Below, piece by piece: positions 10,741-20,603 of a stretch of DNA of 64,000 bases; position 1 is the stretch's first letter; each line of letters opens with the position of its first letter. Source of the stretch: Asterias amurensis. Taxonomy: Eukaryota > Echinodermata > Asteroidea > Forcipulatida > Asteriidae. The DNA is taken from positions 7,373,501-7,437,500 of the forward strand of contig NC_092665.1 in assembly GCF_032118995.1 (NCBI RefSeq), read 5' to 3'. The notes below the pieces were generated by a model, which was not told where the DNA came from, did not search any database, and saw nothing but the letters and a program-made list of their open reading frames with translations. A program made the position numbers and the translations under genes.

Positions 10741-10808
10741 GAACTTTGACCGAATGTTGCTCTTGAACTTTACAAACTGAGCTTCACAAGAAAGCATCAT
10801 CAAGTTTG
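10741..10808 (+). other. Possible internal 5' UTR exon of B3GALT6 paralogue 2
   Basis: A 68-base block is bounded by a strong acceptor (TCAATGTTTTTGTTTCAG, ending 10740) and donor (G then GTAAGTTTTTTT, GT at 10809-10810). It has no open frame with an ATG in frame with the downstream gene, so it would be untranslated. Judged by splice signals only. Confidence 0.45.
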
Positions 10809-10949
10809 GTAAGTTTTTTTCATTTGACATCTACAATTGCATGATGCACATACAAGGTTTATACCATAAGGTTACTTTTGGCAACATTAACAGACGATAA
10901 TAATTATTGCTATCAACCAAAACATAGTTGTTGGTTCGGTCGCCAATTT

Positions 10950-11240
10950 AAAGGATTAGGGTACTTTTTGTAACACAAAAAAACACAATGTCAACAGATT
11001 TACATTAAACTTACACTGTTTGAAGTGAATGATAGTAGAAAGCTTGCCTTAAATTATTACTTACTGTATTAAAGGTGCTGTAGTTTTTGAGAAATTAATT
11101 TTTGACCTATGGGATTTGTGTACAAAATGAAAACCAACGGACCTACACGTACAATGGATCCCTGAGGTATGGAATAGGTAAAGGTAAGATATCTTGAGAA
11201 GTCACCTTTTATCAAAACTTAAGTTGTACAGTTTTTGAGA
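10950..11240 (+). repeat. Repeat P, copy 2 (uninterrupted at the family B site)
   Basis: It carries AAGGATTAGGGTACTTTTTG, then ATTTACATTAAACTTACACT, then GTGCTGTAGTTTTTGAGAAAT. Here the ACATTAAACTT site that family B occupies in the 2486 copy is intact, which gives the empty-site comparison. Confidence 0.7.
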
Positions 11241-11308
11241 TAAGTGCTGAACCAAGTATTGACAGTACTGATTATTTCTGGTGCCGAGTGTATACTTACA
11301 AGTAAATT

Positions 11309-11655
11309 TGGGTGTCTTGGCCGAGTGGATAAGAGCACCGAACTCTTGAAAGCTCTGGTGCTTCTGTTAAGCAGAGTGTGGCTTCGAATCCCGGTCATGA
11401 CACTTGTGTCCCTGAGCAAGACACTTAACTATAATTGCTTCTCTCCACCCAGGGGTAAATGGGTACCTGTGAGGGCAGAGACGGTTCTTGTGATTGATTT
11501 AGCCGAGTAGTGCATATTAATGTTGCACAACAGGCTGCATACTCCCAGGGAGCTGAGATGGTTTAAGGAATGAATTAAGGCCCAGTGACCAGGGATAATA
11601 ATGTTGGAAGCTCTTTGAGACGCTTTATATAAAAATTGGTTATTGTTATTATTAT
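11309..11655 (+). mobile_element. tRNA-Leu-like SINE (family H), full length
   Basis: The 5' head reads as a class II tRNA: TCTTGGCCGAGTGGATAAGA (A box), a long variable region, and GGCTTCGAATCCC (B box). A body with GAGGGCAGAGACGG and AGCCGAGTAGTGC follows, then GACCAGGGATAATAATG and a TTA-rich tail. It lies just upstream of the B3GALT6 coding exon. Confidence 0.85.
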
Positions 11656-11723
11656 ATTAAACTGTTCTTACCCTATGATTTCATCATCTTGCTCATTTAT
11701 TTGTCCCACTAGGTTTTTACGTT

Positions 11724-12728
11724 ATGGGTAGAAAGACACAACCAGCCATGAACAAGTTCCTCATCATAGTGCCATGTGTCTTCATTATGTTCATCATTTA
11801 CATCTCAACATGTAGTGACAGCTCCAGTGACCAGAATAAAATCACTGTGACGTGTGAGCCGCGCTCCTCCAACCAGCACGAAGTGGGTAAGAGTGATCCA
11901 ACCAACAAGAAAAAACTCTCTGCTTTCCTGGTTGTGTTGATATTGACAGGCCCACAGCTTATAGAACGTAGATACACAATCAGAGAAACTTGGCTTCAGA
12001 AGCATGGCAAGGATGTCCTGCCGAAGTTTGTTGTCGGCACATCTGAACTGTCGGCCTCAGATATGAAGATGTTGGAGGCAGAACAGGCTCGGCACAAGGA
12101 TCTTCTCTTTCTGCCTAAACTGAAAGATGCATTCGGTTCACTGACAAATAAAGTGATTCAGATGATGGTATGGTTGGATAGGAATGTTGAATTTCAGTAT
12201 GTTATGAAGGCTGATGATGATACATATGTTAGACTTGATGCAATGGTGCGAGAGCTGAAGACTAAGAGTAGAGAAAGACTCTACTGGGGTTTCTTTGATG
12301 GGAGGGCACATGCTCACCGTACAGGGCGCTATGCAGAGGCTGAGTGGGTACTTTGTGATCGCTATATTCCGTATGCATTAGGAGGGGGTTATGTTTTATC
12401 AGCCGATCTTGTTAAATTCATCTCAAGTAATTCCCAATACCTTAAAAAGTACCATGCTGAAGATGTTTCTGTTGGGTCATGGCTTGCTGCCATTGATGTT
12501 AAACGAGAGCATGACCCAAGGTTTGATACCGAGTTCAAATCTCGTGGCTGCCGGAATGTTTACATCGTAACACACAAACAGACCATTCAAGACATGAGAT
12601 CAAAGTATCAGCAGTTGCAGACAACTGGGAAAATGTGTGCCAAGGAGCAGCAGTTCAGATTGTCATATGTGTACAATTGGGACAAGGTCCCGACCGAATG
12701 CTGTGAGAGAGTTGAAGGGGTGCCATAA
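11724..12728 (+). CDS. B3GALT6: Beta-1,3-galactosyltransferase 6, paralogue 2
   Basis: A GT31 family enzyme making the Gal-beta-1,3-Gal step of the glycosaminoglycan linker in the Golgi. The 334-residue protein has a short basic cytosolic tail (MGRKTQ), an anchor at ~11-28, RETWL at ~87, DDD at 164-166 (KADDDTYVRLD), YWGFFDGR at ~187, GGGYVLS at ~220, EDVSVGSW at ~246, and ends CCERVEGVP. All catalytic landmarks are intact. The ATG lies 11 bases after a likely splice acceptor (TTTGTCCCACTAG ending 11712), so the whole coding region is one exon, with introns confined to the 5' leader. It is clearly alignable to the copy at 6948 over the whole lumenal domain, with a different stem. Which paralogue is the ancestral one cannot be told here. 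Confidence 0.96.
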   Translation: MGRKTQPAMNKFLIIVPCVFIMFIIYISTCSDSSSDQNKITVTCEPRSSNQHEVGKSDPTNKKKLSAFLVVLILTGPQLIERRYTIRETWLQKHGKDVLPKFVVGTSELSASDMKMLEAEQARHKDLLFLPKLKDAFGSLTNKVIQMMVWLDRNVEFQYVMKADDDTYVRLDAMVRELKTKSRERLYWGFFDGRAHAHRTGRYAEAEWVLCDRYIPYALGGGYVLSADLVKFISSNSQYLKKYHAEDVSVGSWLAAIDVKREHDPRFDTEFKSRGCRNVYIVTHKQTIQDMRSKYQQLQTTGKMCAKEQQFRLSYVYNWDKVPTECCERVEGVP

Positions 12729-13423
12729 AGAAGTGTCAAAAGACACGAGGGACTTCCAACCTATGCAAGTATTAAAGGGGAAGGGGGTGTGGGTTCACAC
12801 GCATGAACCAGTCAACTCTGATATCTTGTAGTAGTAGAACAAATATATAACTAGGACAATGGGAATAGACCCCGGCCTTGCAGCATGTGACGTCACACGC
12901 TCAAAAAGTGCCCTCACTGGGGTAAAAAGGCACCCTCACTGGGGTCAAAAGAGGCAAATGATTGGACGACAGCCGTTCTTTGTGCGTGAAAACGTGTACG
13001 TCAGTGTAGCGTTTTGCGTTATGCAGGAGGTCTATAAATTTGTCTTTTTCTCCATCAAAACCAAAGATTTACTTTCCCTTTTCGGTTTGACACTTTGATA
13101 ACAGGTTGAACTCAAGTGGCATTCTTAACATGGTTAATTTACCTACATTCGACATTTATATAAATAAAGCAAATATTGCTACATGCCAGGTCTGATACAG
13201 GGGCAATGTAGGCAATTGCTTCCATCCATGCCCCTGGTCCTTAAAATGCTCCATGATGAAAGTTCATGGATGAAAGTCGAAGGGGTGCACAAAATATGAG
13301 CATGAATATCACGTTTTTTTATACTTTGCATTCCAAGCTTGGCTTGCTGTCAACCATCCTACACATAGGTCATCAGTTGGTCAGGCCAGTTTGAAACCTT
13401 GATAACAAAATGCTTAAAGGCAG
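12729..13423. other. Probable 3' UTR and spacer
   Basis: No second exon was seen. A 22-base unit (CCCTCACTGGGGT.AAAAGG) occurs twice at ~12908-12955. The rest is AT-rich. Confidence 0.4.
13163..13168 (+). terminator. Candidate poly(A) signal for B3GALT6 paralogue 2
   Basis: AATAAA about 435 bases past the stop codon, the first such hexamer on this strand downstream of the gene. Judged by hexamer and position only. Confidence 0.4.
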
Positions 13424-13799
13424 TGGACACTATTGGTAATTGTCAAAGACTAGCCTTCACAGTTGGTGTATCTCAACATATGCATAAAATAACAAACCTG
13501 TGAAAATTTGAGCTCAATCGGCGTCGAACTTGCGAGATAGTAACGAAAGAAAAAAACACCCTTGTCGCACGAAGTTGTGTGCGATTAGATGGTTGATTTC
13601 TAGACCTCAAGTTCTAAATCTGAGGTCTCGAAATCAAATTCGTGGAAAATTACTTCTTTCTCGAAAACTGTGACACTTCAGAGGGAGCCGGTTCTCACAA
13701 TGTTTTATACCATCAACCTCTCCCCATTATTCGTCACCAAGAAAGGTTTTATGCTAATAATTATTTTGAGTAATTACCAATAGTGTCCACTGCCTTTAA
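13424..13799 (+). mobile_element. Family A MITE
   Basis: Complete, TTAA at both ends, ends AAAGGCAGTGGACACTATTG and its complement. A good reference copy. Confidence 0.9.
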
Positions 13800-14245
13800 T
13801 TGTATTTGCCAAGTTCAGTCACTTAGTAGTTGTTTTTGATGTTTACTTCTAGCTTTACAGATCAATTGTATTTGTGTATGACCAATGACTGCACACTTGA
13901 CACTTTGCCAGTCACAACATTTAAAATTCATTGTAAGTTTTAAAGCTTTTTTTTCAGAGCGCAAAGTACTAAGAGAATGAACTGTACAGTAGTAACTGGT
14001 AAAACTTTCAGTGTTTGAATCTTTTCAAACAAAAACTTTCAGTGTAGTTTTATATTTCCCCAAAGAATTATATAAGATTTTGTTACTAATACTGTTTCGT
14101 TTTGCATGTACCATTAGGGTAGTAGAATTAATTTTGTGTTTTGTATTTTTAAATGTTAAGAGTACTATGCAGTTACCGATCATTTTAGGTAAAGCCAATC
14201 AAAATGCTGCAACATGAACGTCAATGTTTCAAGGAGTAACTTGTG
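13800..14245. other. No gene seen
   Basis: AT-rich spacer. A 68-codon ORF here has no recognisable features. Confidence 0.4.
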
Positions 14246-14577
14246 TTAAAAGACACTGGACACCTGTGGTAGGCTAATTGTCAAAGACCAGTCTATTCAC
14301 TCAGTGTATCTCAACATATGCATAAAATAACAAACCTGTGAAAACTTGAACTTAATTCGCTGATGAAGTTGCGAGAGAATAATGGAAGAAAAACACCTGT
14401 TGCACTAGGTGGTTGTGTGCTTTTAGATGCTTGAATTTGATACCTTTTAGTGAGAAATTCAAATTACTACATTCTCAAAAACTACGTTACTTCAGAGGGA
14501 GCCTTTTCTCACAATCTATCAACAGCTCTCCATTGTTTTTATGCCAACAATTATATTTTAGTGTCCACTGCCTTTAA
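14246..14577 (+). mobile_element. Family A MITE, internally deleted
   Basis: Both termini and TTAA flanks are present, but the inner palindrome and part of the right arm are shortened. Confidence 0.85.
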
Positions 14578-14642
14578 TGAGATCATGATGTATACAATTG
14601 TCCTTATTTATAGATGTATCAGGGTATTGGCTTGGGCCTTCG

Positions 14643-14777
14643 ATGGGAGAATCTGGAACGCTAGGTGGCAGCAGACTTACCATATAAATTTCAATTGTTC
14701 CGAGGATGCGATATTACCTGGTATGCGATATTACTTGGTAAGTCTGCTGCCACCAGGCAGTCCAAAAGTCCCCATTG
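14643..14777. mobile_element. Family F MITE (F1)
   Basis: Inverted ends GGGAGAATCTGGAACGCTAG.../...GTCCAAAAGTCCCCATTG enclose facing GGTGGCAGCAGACTTACC blocks. The centre repeats ATGCGATATTAC. The left arm has ACGCTAGGTGGCAG (14658-14671), which resembles a CTCF core motif. Confidence 0.7.
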
Positions 14778-15035
14778 AGCCCTTGCTTTCTCTTGCCCCC
14801 AAAGAAAGATTACGAGTAGACATGCCAAGTACATTGCCATTATAACAGATTAACAGAAAAGTAAAATGCATTTTAATGAAAATCATTGTGAAATGTCATT
14901 CTTTAAAAGGTGCTTTGATAAAGTTTAATGTAAAGTTCATGTACGTGTTAATAAAGACATGTTTTATGCATACATATGTTTGTCATGTTCATATGCCAAA
15001 AAATACATAGTCATGTCATTTGTGTTTTACAATAA
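14778..15035. other. No gene seen
   Basis: Short AT-rich spacer. Confidence 0.35.
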
Positions 15036-15431
15036 TTAAAGACAGTGGACACCATTGGTAATTGTCAAAGACCAGTCTTCTCACTTGGTGTATCTCAACA
15101 CATGCATAAAATAACAAACCTGTGAAAATTTGAGCTCAATTGGTCGTCAAAGTTGCGAGATAATAATGAAAGAAAAACACCCTTGTCACACGGAGTTGTG
15201 TGCTTTCAGATGCTTGAATTAGAGACCTCAAAATCTAATTCTGAGGACTCAAAATCAAATTCATGGAAAGTTACTTCTTTCTCAAAAACTATGTTACTTC
15301 AGAGGGAGCTGTTTCTTACAATGTTTTATACTACATGTATCAACAGCTCTCCATTGCTCGTTACCAAGTAAGGTTTTATGATAATAACTTTTTTGAGTAA
15401 TTACCAATAGTGTCCTGTCCACTGCCTTTAA
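15036..15431 (+). mobile_element. Family A MITE
   Basis: Complete with TTAA flanks. The right end carries a small GTCC duplication (GTGTCCTGTCCACTGCC). Confidence 0.9.
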
Positions 15432-16293
15432 GAAGAAATGTATTTATAGATAATAAATTCCTTGTATTAATAATGCTAAATAGTGCCCCTTTTTCCATGG
15501 TTAGTCTTAAAGCTCTTATGTCATTTATAAAGAGCCTTTCACCATGTTCACTAAAGACAAATTGTCAACCTTAAAAAAAGAAGTTTCAGATATTTTACCG
15601 AGAAAACAATCTCTTGGCCTTGGTGCATCTCTAAAGATATTCCATATATGCTCGAAAGTGCTAATTACACACTGAATATGTAAGCTATACCTAAGAAACA
15701 ACTGAAATTTGTAACAAAATTATAACCATTCTTTCTATCATTAAAATTATGCATTGCCTAATATAAGAACACCAAAAATATTGTTGCCAAGATACCTACC
15801 CAAATGACAAAAATGGAGTTTTGAGGTTTGTTTAATTTCTATCATGAATAAATACTACACCTAGACTTTAGACGATGTGACCTGTTACACCACATGTTTA
15901 CAAAAGAGCAGCAGAGCCTGGACTTCCTTGAACACAGCTCATTGGAAGAAAACATAAAATCTTCTATTTTATGGAGATTGCACTGTCTAATTCTTATCAA
16001 CTTTTGATATGATGAAAGTGGGCACATCTCAAAACTTGTCCAGCTTTTACTTTCGGATTTAATTTTGTGTGGAAATTATGACACAGAATGTCAACTTTCC
16101 CATATGGCAAGTGTAGTATCTTGCCTGCCAGAATACCCAAAGAATGCACAAGTTCACTCACATAGTAAACAAAGTTCCCATGGTCTCATAGAAGTGCATT
16201 GGCTCAGTAGTATGGCAGGTTACATGTACATTGAGTGCTTACATGTCAATTCCATCCTGGGGGCTAAGACTACAGGCAGCATGTTACACTCAT
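15432..16293. other. No gene seen
   Basis: Spacer with no splice-flanked coding or clear repeat. The short ORFs on both strands are unremarkable. Confidence 0.4.
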
Positions 16294-16570
16294 AGAGTTA
16301 TATATAAGAACTAGAGGGCGCACGAGTGATGCTTCGTGCACAAACGCCACGGGACCGGAAGATGACAAGCGCGTCATTCTGCAATATGAAATACACGTTT
16401 TAGGTTTTTTTATTGAACGCTCACGCGATGCTGTTTGTTCAACTTACAAAATGGCCGCACAAACACACGCTGTGAGATAGCTGTTTTGTCAACTTAGAAA
16501 ATGGCCGCCTGCTGGCATACCGGGGCGCGTATATAGGCCAGTGCGCGCTCTAGTTCTTATTTATAACTCT
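16294..16570. mobile_element. Inverted-repeat element G
   Basis: Ends AGAGTTATATATAAGAACTA and the inverse TAGTTCTTATTTATAACTCT bound a GC-rich centre containing two related ATGGCCGC pieces (~16450 and ~16500). One copy in the window. Confidence 0.65.
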
Positions 16571-16574
16571 CTGG

Positions 16575-16744
16575 GGTGGATTTCACAAAGTTAGTCCTAA
16601 CTTAGGACTAGTCCTAAGCAATGCTAAGAGATAGGACTGGTCCTAAGTTAGGACCAGTAACTCATCCTAACTTAGGACTGGTCCTATCTCTTAGCATTGC
16701 CTAGGACTAGTCCTAAGTTAGGACTACCTTTGTGAAATCCACCC
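16575..16744. mobile_element. Family E palindromic MITE (E1)
   Basis: A 170-bp near-palindrome of repeated CCTAACTTAGGACTAGTCC-type blocks with ends GGTGGATTTCACAAAG / CTTTGTGAAATCCACC. CTGG is duplicated on both sides (16571-16574 and 16745-16748). Confidence 0.88.
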
Positions 16745-16748
16745 CTGG

Positions 16749-17209
16749 TTACACTACAGTTGGTCTGCATTTGACTACCATTTTCTTACTGTTGCGACTT
16801 CATAAACATAGACTGGCTGCAAGCCTGTTATTTTTCAGTATTACGTACATAGTGACTGCAGGCAATGCGGATGATATATTTGTTATGAATTACTGGAGAG
16901 AAAGAAAAGAGCAAAAATAAATAGTATAAAAACTCACTCCAGACCTGCAGAAATTTAAAAGGAATGGTGCAAAATGACTGTTTTTTTAATGGCCCAAGAC
17001 AAATTTACATACTTTTTTCTTAAAACTACAAAGAGAAGTCGGATCAATTCATAAAAAAATATAAACAACTATTTACGATTTAAAACTTTATTTGTCATCT
17101 CTCCTTACATATTTGTTTTTGAGGAGGAATACGTGAAGTGTAATGTTTATCATTCAGTTTTGAGGTTGGGATGATTTTGTTGGTAAAATCCTCAGATAAT
17201 AGTATTGTT
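16749..17209. other. No gene seen
   Basis: AT-rich spacer with no recognised content. Confidence 0.35.
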
Positions 17210-17851
17210 TGAAAAGCACTGGACACCTTCGGTGTATCTCAACATATGCATAAAATAGCAAGCCTGTGAAAATTTGGGTTCAATTAGTCTTGGAAGTTAG
17301 CGAGCAAATGATGAATGAAAAAACACCCTTGACGGGCGAATTTGTGTGCTTTCAGATAGGAATAAAAGATTTCTCGCTAGAAGTCTTTTGTTATTGTGAC
17401 CAGGATGTTGTTAGGGTCGATAAGAAGGGATACTGAGGAGAATAGCTTTGCCGTTCACAGTTGTTTATTCTGGAAAATAGGAGAGAACAGAGTCCGTTGT
17501 GTGGTGTGGTCTCTCGTGAATATAATTTGAAAGTGAGCTGGTGAGAGTCTTAATTTATACATTTCGGACTCATAATTAATTAATATAAAACATACAATTC
17601 TGACATTAATTATGAAAGGAAATCTTACAATGAAAATGAATAGTACATTTAAAGGAAAAATAAGAAAACTCTGTGGGGTGTCTTCATAACCGTCACATTA
17701 TTTTAGTGAGAATTTACCTCTCTCTCAAAAACTATGTTACTTCAGAGGGAGTCGTTGCCCACTATCAACAGCTCTCCAATGCTCGTTACCAAGTCAGTTT
17801 TTAAGTTAATATTTGTTTTGAGTAATTACCAAATGTGTCCAGTGCCTTTAA
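17210..17851 (+). mobile_element. Family A MITE, split by an LTR-like insertion
   Basis: The left end (GGACACCTTCGGTGTATCTC) and right end (AATTACCAAATGTGTCCAGT) belong to family A. The middle variant (TAAAAGATTTCTCGCTAGAAG) matches the copy at 61691. A 303-bp sequence at 17395-17697 interrupts it. Confidence 0.78.
17395..17697. mobile_element. Solo-LTR-like insertion
   Basis: A 303-bp segment starts TGTGAC and ends GTCACA, with TTAT duplicated on both sides (17391-17394, 17698-17701). The uninterrupted family A relative at ~61840-61880 shows the joined site. This is the form of a solo LTR, probably Ty3/Gypsy-like by target size. No internal retroelement region is present. It is a fossil younger than its host MITE. 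Confidence 0.5.
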
Positions 17852-18146
17852 TCTAGTGTCAATATAATGCGAGTACATTTGTCTCTAGAAGCATTTGTTC
17901 TTTGAATGGTTGTATTATATCGAAAGAATGAGTTATAAAACAAAATATATAGTTAATTATTCCAATTGAAATGTTTAAAATTTACAATCTATTCGTTAGC
18001 ACATACTATAATGTCTTATTGCACAATGTACACCATTTGACATTAGGTTGAAAGATGACACTCAAATATTACTTAATTCTAGCTACAAGTATAAACAAAA
18101 ATCATACCAAACTGGTTACACTATTTTATGACAATTCATGTGCATA
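17852..18146. other. No gene seen
   Basis: Short AT-rich spacer. Confidence 0.35.
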
Positions 18147-18533
18147 TTAAAGGCAGTGGACACTATTGGTAATTGTCAAAGACCAGTCTTCTCACTTGGT
18201 GTATCTCAACATACGCATAAAATAACAAACCTGTGAAAATTTGAGCTCAATTGGTCGTCGAAGTTGCGAGATAATAATGAAAGAAAAAACACCCTTGTCA
18301 CACAAAGTTGTGTGCTTTCAGATGCTTGATTTCGAGACCTCAAATTCTAAACTTGAGGTCTCGATATCAAATTCGTGGAAAAATTACTTCTTTCTCAAAA
18401 ACTACGCCACTTCAGAGGGAGCCGTTTCTCACAATGTTTTATACTATCAACAGCTCCCCATTACTTAATACCAAGTGAGGTTTTATGCTAACAATTATTT
18501 TGAGTAATTACCAATAGTGTCCACTGCCTTTAA
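18147..18533 (+). mobile_element. Family A MITE
   Basis: Complete with TTAA flanks and intact terminal repeats; close to the apparent consensus. Confidence 0.9.
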
Positions 18534-18623
18534 ACATCTTGTATAATTAACAAGAGTTTTATGAAAAACTGGCAAATGAAGACAGAGGAGGAAGAAAAGC
18601 ATTCTCTAAAAGATGACATGCCC

Positions 18624-19011
18624 CGAGTCTAGCCTTGATCAAGGTGCTCCAGCCGACCGCGACCGGCATATCTGCTTCCTCGCCGAATTCCGTAAGCGCA
18701 ACCCATTCCCATTCCGTAAGCGACACACAGTGTGTGGATCAGTGTGTGCATAGTACCATGTGTAAAGTGTACAAGCACATCTGTATGGCGTGCATTGTAT
18801 GTACAGTCTGTGTTGTTTGAGTCACGCGTACGAGGTTGAAATATGAACGACCGTACTCACGACTGCGCTATACTGTTCTCGCTGTACAATGTACTGTTCA
18901 TGGATACATTGTTCGTGTACACTGTCTATGCACTGCAGTTGTTGCCGAATCGTGCCGCACCGGGACGGAGCACACTACGCCAACAGTCTTGAATCAAGGC
19001 TAGACCGAGTC
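18624..19011. mobile_element. Inverted-repeat element Q
   Basis: Ends CGAGTCTAGCCTTGATCAAG and the inverse CTTGAATCAAGGCTAGACCG bound ~390 bp. The interior has a short tandem (CATTCCCATTCCGTAAGCG-like) and TG/CA-rich stretches. No ORF of note. Confidence 0.65.
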
Positions 19012-19467
19012 AAGAAAACAAGTTTATGATGAAAGCACAGAAAGCAATCATAAGTCTTAAATCAAAAATCTTGTATAGCTTGAGGTGAGCACTATAAAAA
19101 CAACTCAATGTTTCGATCACCATGCTATCATACAGGTACATAAACATAAAGATAATTCATGTTTAATGTAGTTAATTAACCAATTAAGCATGTTAATTAT
19201 AAAAAAATATTCAAGAAATTATGATACATGCATATTCAACACTTCCATAAGCTGCACCATACACTAAAGAGGGTTGTCATACTGTCACTAACACATTCAA
19301 ACCTCCTAACCGTCAATCCTCAACCACCCAATCCCAAACTAAAGAGTAGCCATAAATCACAAATGTCTAATCATTGTTTAAGACAAAAAGATTGATATCC
19401 AAGTTAACCGTCATTTTAGAGCAATGAACCACAAAAGGACGTCATTTCAGTTTGTTTGAGAATTGTA
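19012..19467. other. No gene seen
   Basis: AT-rich spacer between repeats. Confidence 0.35.
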
Positions 19468-19907
19468 AGTTGTAACCAACCTCGTTCCCAGGGGTGATCG
19501 ATCTCGCCGCGCCATTTTTTCCCAGCATGCCTTGCTCGATCATAACCCCTGGAAGTGTAACTCCAAAATATCCAAATATAAGGGATATTACAATTAGTCC
19601 TGTGGTTGATCCGTTCTGTGTTGGGCGTTAGTCGCGCACACGCTGGATGCGCTGTGTGTAAAAAAAGGCATAAACTTGCCTTAGCGTTCAGTGTTGCGTG
19701 ACAAAAAAGTGAATACGTACACCATTATACGCACGCGTTTCGGCGTATAGAGCTTCTTGGAGACGCACGACATTTCAAATTTTGCGCGTATATGACAGCC
19801 AATCAAAGACACGGATCGCAATTTCCCTCCCAGGGGTTAGAGAGGTACGCAGAGCTAGCGTGATACGGCGCCCTGCCCATGGTAGCGAGGTTGAGTTGTA
19901 ACCAACC
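19468..19907. mobile_element. Element R flanked by 13-bp direct repeats
   Basis: GTTGTAACCAACC occurs at both ends (~19468-19481 and ~19895-19907). Between them lies a GC-richer segment whose ends (CCTCGTTCCCAGGGG and GGTAGCGAGG) are loosely inverted. It looks like an insertion with a long target duplication. Confidence 0.45.
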
Positions 19908-19929
19908 AATCGACCCTTTGTATTATGTC

Positions 19930-20405
19930 ATCGCTCCACCATCTTAAATAAGCCATTTGCGAGTTAGATTTGAATAATGTCTGGAACAATGACTCGCTTA
20001 GTTACAATGCAACGTTTACATTTGAATTCCTCAGACTATCGAGACAGTTGCTACGCCGCGTGATTAAGGCCAAGCTTTTTGCGTAGTTACGTAAGAGAGG
20101 GTGAACGCCCATACACAATTCTGAATGGATGTGTATGGCACTATGGTACCAGGGCTTGCTCATCTGGAGGTTGCTATACACAAGCTTGCCCCTAATCACA
20201 TGGTGTAGCAACTGTCTCGATAGTCTGAGGAATTCAAATGTAAGCGGTACATTGTAACTAAGCAAGTCATTGTACCAGACATCATTATGTCCTGTGCCTT
20301 GAACACCAAGCAGGGTGGATATGTGCGCATTACAAGTCTTATTATTATCATTATTATTATTATTATTATTAAAATCTAACTCACAAATGGCTTTTTGGTG
20401 GCGAA
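19930..20405. repeat. Long inverted repeat S
   Basis: Two arms of about 90-120 bases (left: AATGTCTGGAACAATGACTC, GAATTCCTCAGACTATCGAG; right: the inverse ending AAGTCATTGTACCAGACAT) face each other across a ~190 bp centre. An ATT microsatellite lies at ~20341-20371. The 137-codon ORF on the minus strand is an artefact of the arms. Confidence 0.7.
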
Positions 20406-20549
20406 ACAATGACAACGCGCAGCTACCTAGAAGTTGTTCACAAAGAGTACATTTGTAAACGATCGCACCAACATTTGCCAGGGTGGAATGAACACTTTAA
20501 AAAGCAACTTTCTAAATTAAAAAATTAAATAAAAATAACTTAAGCTTTT

Positions 20550-20555
20550 TTTAAT
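20550..20555 (-). terminator. Candidate poly(A) signal for SDF4
   Basis: ATTAAA on the minus strand about 50 bases beyond the SDF4 stop codon. I saw no AATAAA closer. Confidence 0.3.
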
Positions 20556-20603
20556 GTGACCAATAACTCAGAAACACCTCACACAGCTCTACATCATTTT
20601 ACC

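Noticed and set aside
11309-11400. tRNA-Leu gene
   Set aside because: A- and B-box-like parts are present, but the stems are imperfect and the unit continues into a repeated body found in many copies, so it is a SINE head.
20002-20415. 137-codon minus-strand ORF
   Set aside because: It spans the two arms and ATT microsatellite of inverted repeat S and has no domain.
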